A DNA stretch of 7,876 nucleotides, from the NCBI GenBank assembly GCA_019683665.1, contig JADGIB010000166.1:1-7876 (forward strand). The letters run 5' to 3'. Shown in pieces: positions 6,563 through 7,876 of the stretch. The DNA is from Solirubrobacteraceae bacterium. Lineage in GTDB: Bacteria > Actinomycetota > Thermoleophilia > Solirubrobacterales > Solirubrobacteraceae. Each line of letters starts with the position of its first letter. Positions within the stretch are counted from its first letter, which is position 1. A program made the position numbers and the translations under genes. The notes beneath the pieces were generated by a model. The model saw only the letters and a list, made by a program, of their open reading frames with translations, was not told the DNA's origin and ran no database searches.

Positions 6563-7772
6563 GCGAGCGCACCTCCAGCGAGAACGGGACGTCGAGGACG
6601 GCGTCGGTCGAGCGGGCGGCGGTGACGACGACCGAGGCGAACCGCTCGCGCCGGTCGATCCAGGCGACGCCGCTGCCGCCGCGGGCGATCGCCGGCGTCG
6701 CCTCGTAGCGGCCCGACGACAGGACGCAGTCGAAGGCGATCCGCACCGTCGCCTCCTCCCCGGCCGCGAACGCGCCCGACGGCTCGAGCATGAGGTTCGA
6801 CGCCTCGAAGACCGGGGTGCCGCGGTCGTCGGCGAGGACGACGCCGAAGAGCGGGTCCTCGACCGGCTCGCGGAAGCGGGCGCGGAAGCAGAAGGCGAGG
6901 CGGGCGCCGCCGGGGATCGTCTGCACCCGCTCGCCGGCCTCGTCCTCGAACCACGCCTCGACGATCTCGGCCCGCCCGTCGCCGTAGCGGCCGGCGTCGG
7001 CCTCCTCGCGGGTGGCCTCGACGTCGCCCTGGTTGAAGTTCAGCTCCAGGTAGCGGGCGGCGACGCGGTCGGGGTCGCCGACCTCGACGACCTGCCCGCG
7101 CTCGAGCAGCATCGCCCGGTCGCAGAAGCGCTGGACGTTCGCCATGTCGTGGGTGACGAGCAGGACGGTCTTGCCGGCGCGGCGGATGCGCGCGAACTCG
7201 TCGAAGCACTTCTGCTGGAACGAGGCGTCGCCGACGGCGAGGACCTCGTCGATGAGGAGCACGTCGGCGTCGACCTGCATCATGACGCTGAAGGCGAGGC
7301 GGACCTCCATGCCCGACGAGTAGTTCTTCAGCTTGAGGTCCTCGAACTCGCGCAGCTCGGCGAAGTCGATGACGGCGTCGTAGCGCCGGCGCGCCTCGCG
7401 CGGGCTGAGGCCGAGCATCGTCGCGTTGATCATGACGTTGTCGCGCGCCGGCAGGTCGTTGTTGAAGCCGACCCCGAGCTCGATGAACGTCGACATGCGG
7501 CCGTTGACGTAGATGCGGCCCTTGTCGGCGGCGTAGATGCCGGCCAGGAGCTTCAGGAGCGTCGACTTGCCGCTGCCGTTGCGCCCGACGATCCCGAAGA
7601 ACTCGCCGTGGTCGACGGCGAAGCTGACGTCGCGCAGGGCCGGGAACGCCTCGTGGCCCATGCGCCGGAACGGGTGCAGGACCCGCTCCTTGAGCGTGTG
7701 CACGCGCTCGTGGGGCAGGCGGAAGGTCTTCGAGACGCCGTCGACGGCGACCGCGGGCGGGGCGGGCGGCAC
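6549..7772 (-). CDS. wzt: Polysaccharide ABC exporter ATPase with C-terminal glycan-binding domain (Wzt-like)
   Basis: The 407-residue protein is the ATPase of the exporter whose permease is encoded next. The nucleotide-binding domain (about 6-245) shows Walker A GRNGSGKST (63-71), FIELGVGFNNDL (96-107) in the Q-loop region, signature YSSGME (151-156), Walker B VLLIDEVLAVGD (171-182) with catalytic Glu176, and H-loop His208 in LVTHD. The HTLKERVLHPFRR stretch near the N-terminus is typical of Wzt/TagH proteins. Residues about 262-403 form a beta-rich domain resembling the Wzt C-terminal carbohydrate-binding domain, which in characterised systems recognises the modified end of the finished polysaccharide. 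The start is the GTG at 7772: the frame continues to the right end, but its first residues (MYKRQ) are encoded by sequencing adapter. A TACGCT motif lies 6 nt before this GTG and there is no Shine-Dalgarno site. The TGA stop overlaps the permease start by 14 nt. Which glycan is exported cannot be read from the sequence. Confidence 0.92.
   Translation of the reverse strand: MPPAPPAVAVDGVSKTFRLPHERVHTLKERVLHPFRRMGHEAFPALRDVSFAVDHGEFFGIVGRNGSGKSTLLKLLAGIYAADKGRIYVNGRMSTFIELGVGFNNDLPARDNVMINATMLGLSPREARRRYDAVIDFAELREFEDLKLKNYSSGMEVRLAFSVMMQVDADVLLIDEVLAVGDASFQQKCFDEFARIRRAGKTVLLVTHDMANVQRFCDRAMLLERGQVVEVGDPDRVAARYLELNFNQGDVEATREEADAGRYGDGRAEIVEAWFEDEAGERVQTIPGGARLAFCFRARFREPVEDPLFGVVLADDRGTPVFEASNLMLEPSGAFAAGEEATVRIAFDCVLSSGRYEATPAIARGGSGVAWIDRRERFASVVVTAARSTDAVLDVPFSLEVRSRERR
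6571..6576 (-). promoter_or_regulatory. Ribosome-binding site GGAGGT for the permease gene
   Basis: GGAGGT is a full anti-Shine-Dalgarno match 8 nt before the GTG at 6562, inside the wzt coding sequence. It decides the permease start and, with the 14-nt gene overlap, suggests coupled synthesis of the two transporter halves. Confidence 0.8.
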
Positions 7773-7778
7773 GCCGAG

Positions 7779-7784
7779 AGCGTA
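7779..7784 (-). promoter_or_regulatory. Putative -10 element TACGCT, leaderless start of the export operon
   Basis: On the minus strand TACGCT is followed by CTCGGC and then the wzt GTG at 7772. A 6-nt discriminator puts the transcription start on the start codon. No -35 is recognised. Only 57 nt of genomic sequence remain upstream before the adapter. Confidence 0.45.
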
Positions 7785-7841
7785 GCCGTGGCCGCGGCTC
7801 CGACCGCGCGGCCGGGCGGGCTGGGGCGCACGGTCCAAGGA

Positions 7842-7876
7842 CTGTCTCTTATACACATAAGACGCAGCCGACGATA
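7842..7876. other. Residual Tn5/Nextera sequencing adapter (artefact)
   Basis: CTGTCTCTTATACACAT (7842-7858) is the first 17 bases of the synthetic 19-bp Tn5 mosaic end, reverse orientation. The bases that follow match the reverse complement of the Nextera read-1 adapter except AA for CT (7859-7860), A for T (7866) and two extra bases at the end. Read on the minus strand it yields the false protein starts MYKRQ and MCIRD, familiar adapter artefacts in metagenomic proteins. It is not a natural IS50/Tn5 end and not genomic DNA of the host. Confidence 0.95.

Noticed and set aside
7553..7858. 101-codon minus-strand ORF starting MCIRDS
   Set aside because: The start is encoded by the sequencing adapter and the rest is an off-frame of wzt.
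7842..7860. Natural Tn5/IS50 end
   Set aside because: The sequence is the hyperactive synthetic mosaic end, not the IS50 outer or inner end, and it continues into library adapter; no transposase is nearby.

Overview
The window is very GC-rich DNA (codon third positions almost all G or C) with tight gene packing, GTG starts and several genes that look leaderless. This fits a high-GC actinomycete-like bacterium. A Thermoleophilia/Solirubrobacterales-type or environmental actinobacterial origin is my inference; no marker gene here fixes the taxon. The right end carries a synthetic Tn5/Nextera adapter remnant (7842-7876), so the window probably comes from a tagmented, likely metagenomic, assembly, and the genomic sequence stops at about 7841.

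Left part, plus strand: the 3' end of an ArsM-like SAM methyltransferase (1-597, 5' end cut off); a strong GC hairpin (611-657); a TANNNT promoter; and an 844-residue membrane-anchored signalling phosphatase with GAF, PAS, GAF and SpoIIE/PP2C domains (712-3246). A possible 51-residue Arg-rich ORF follows (3321-3476). Its last 37 nt overlap the convergent gene ctaA.

Right part, minus strand, in order of transcription: a Wzt-type ABC ATPase with a C-terminal carbohydrate-binding-like domain (7772-6549); its Wzm-type permease (6562-5705); a small SAM methyltransferase (5708-5010); the dTDP-rhamnose epimerase gene rfbC (4997-4452); and the heme A synthase gene ctaA (4408-3440). The first three overlap by 14 and 4 nt, and the two downstream ones have Shine-Dalgarno sites. 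They look like one translationally coupled operon for export of a cell-surface polysaccharide. The methyltransferase may modify the exported glycan, and the Wzt C-terminal domain may read that end. rfbC belongs to the same theme (rhamnose supply). ctaA is a respiratory gene with its own promoter.

Four genes (the phosphatase, ctaA, rfbC, wzt) have a TANNNT hexamer 6-9 nt before the start codon and no Shine-Dalgarno site, whereas the operon-internal genes wzm and the methyltransferase do have one. I see no tRNA, rRNA, CRISPR array, natural transposon or phage gene. I do not see a clearly new multi-gene system. The best leads are the export operon with its associated methyltransferase, the leaderless promoter set, the Arg-rich ORF and the ArsM-like protein that lacks an arsenic-binding cysteine.
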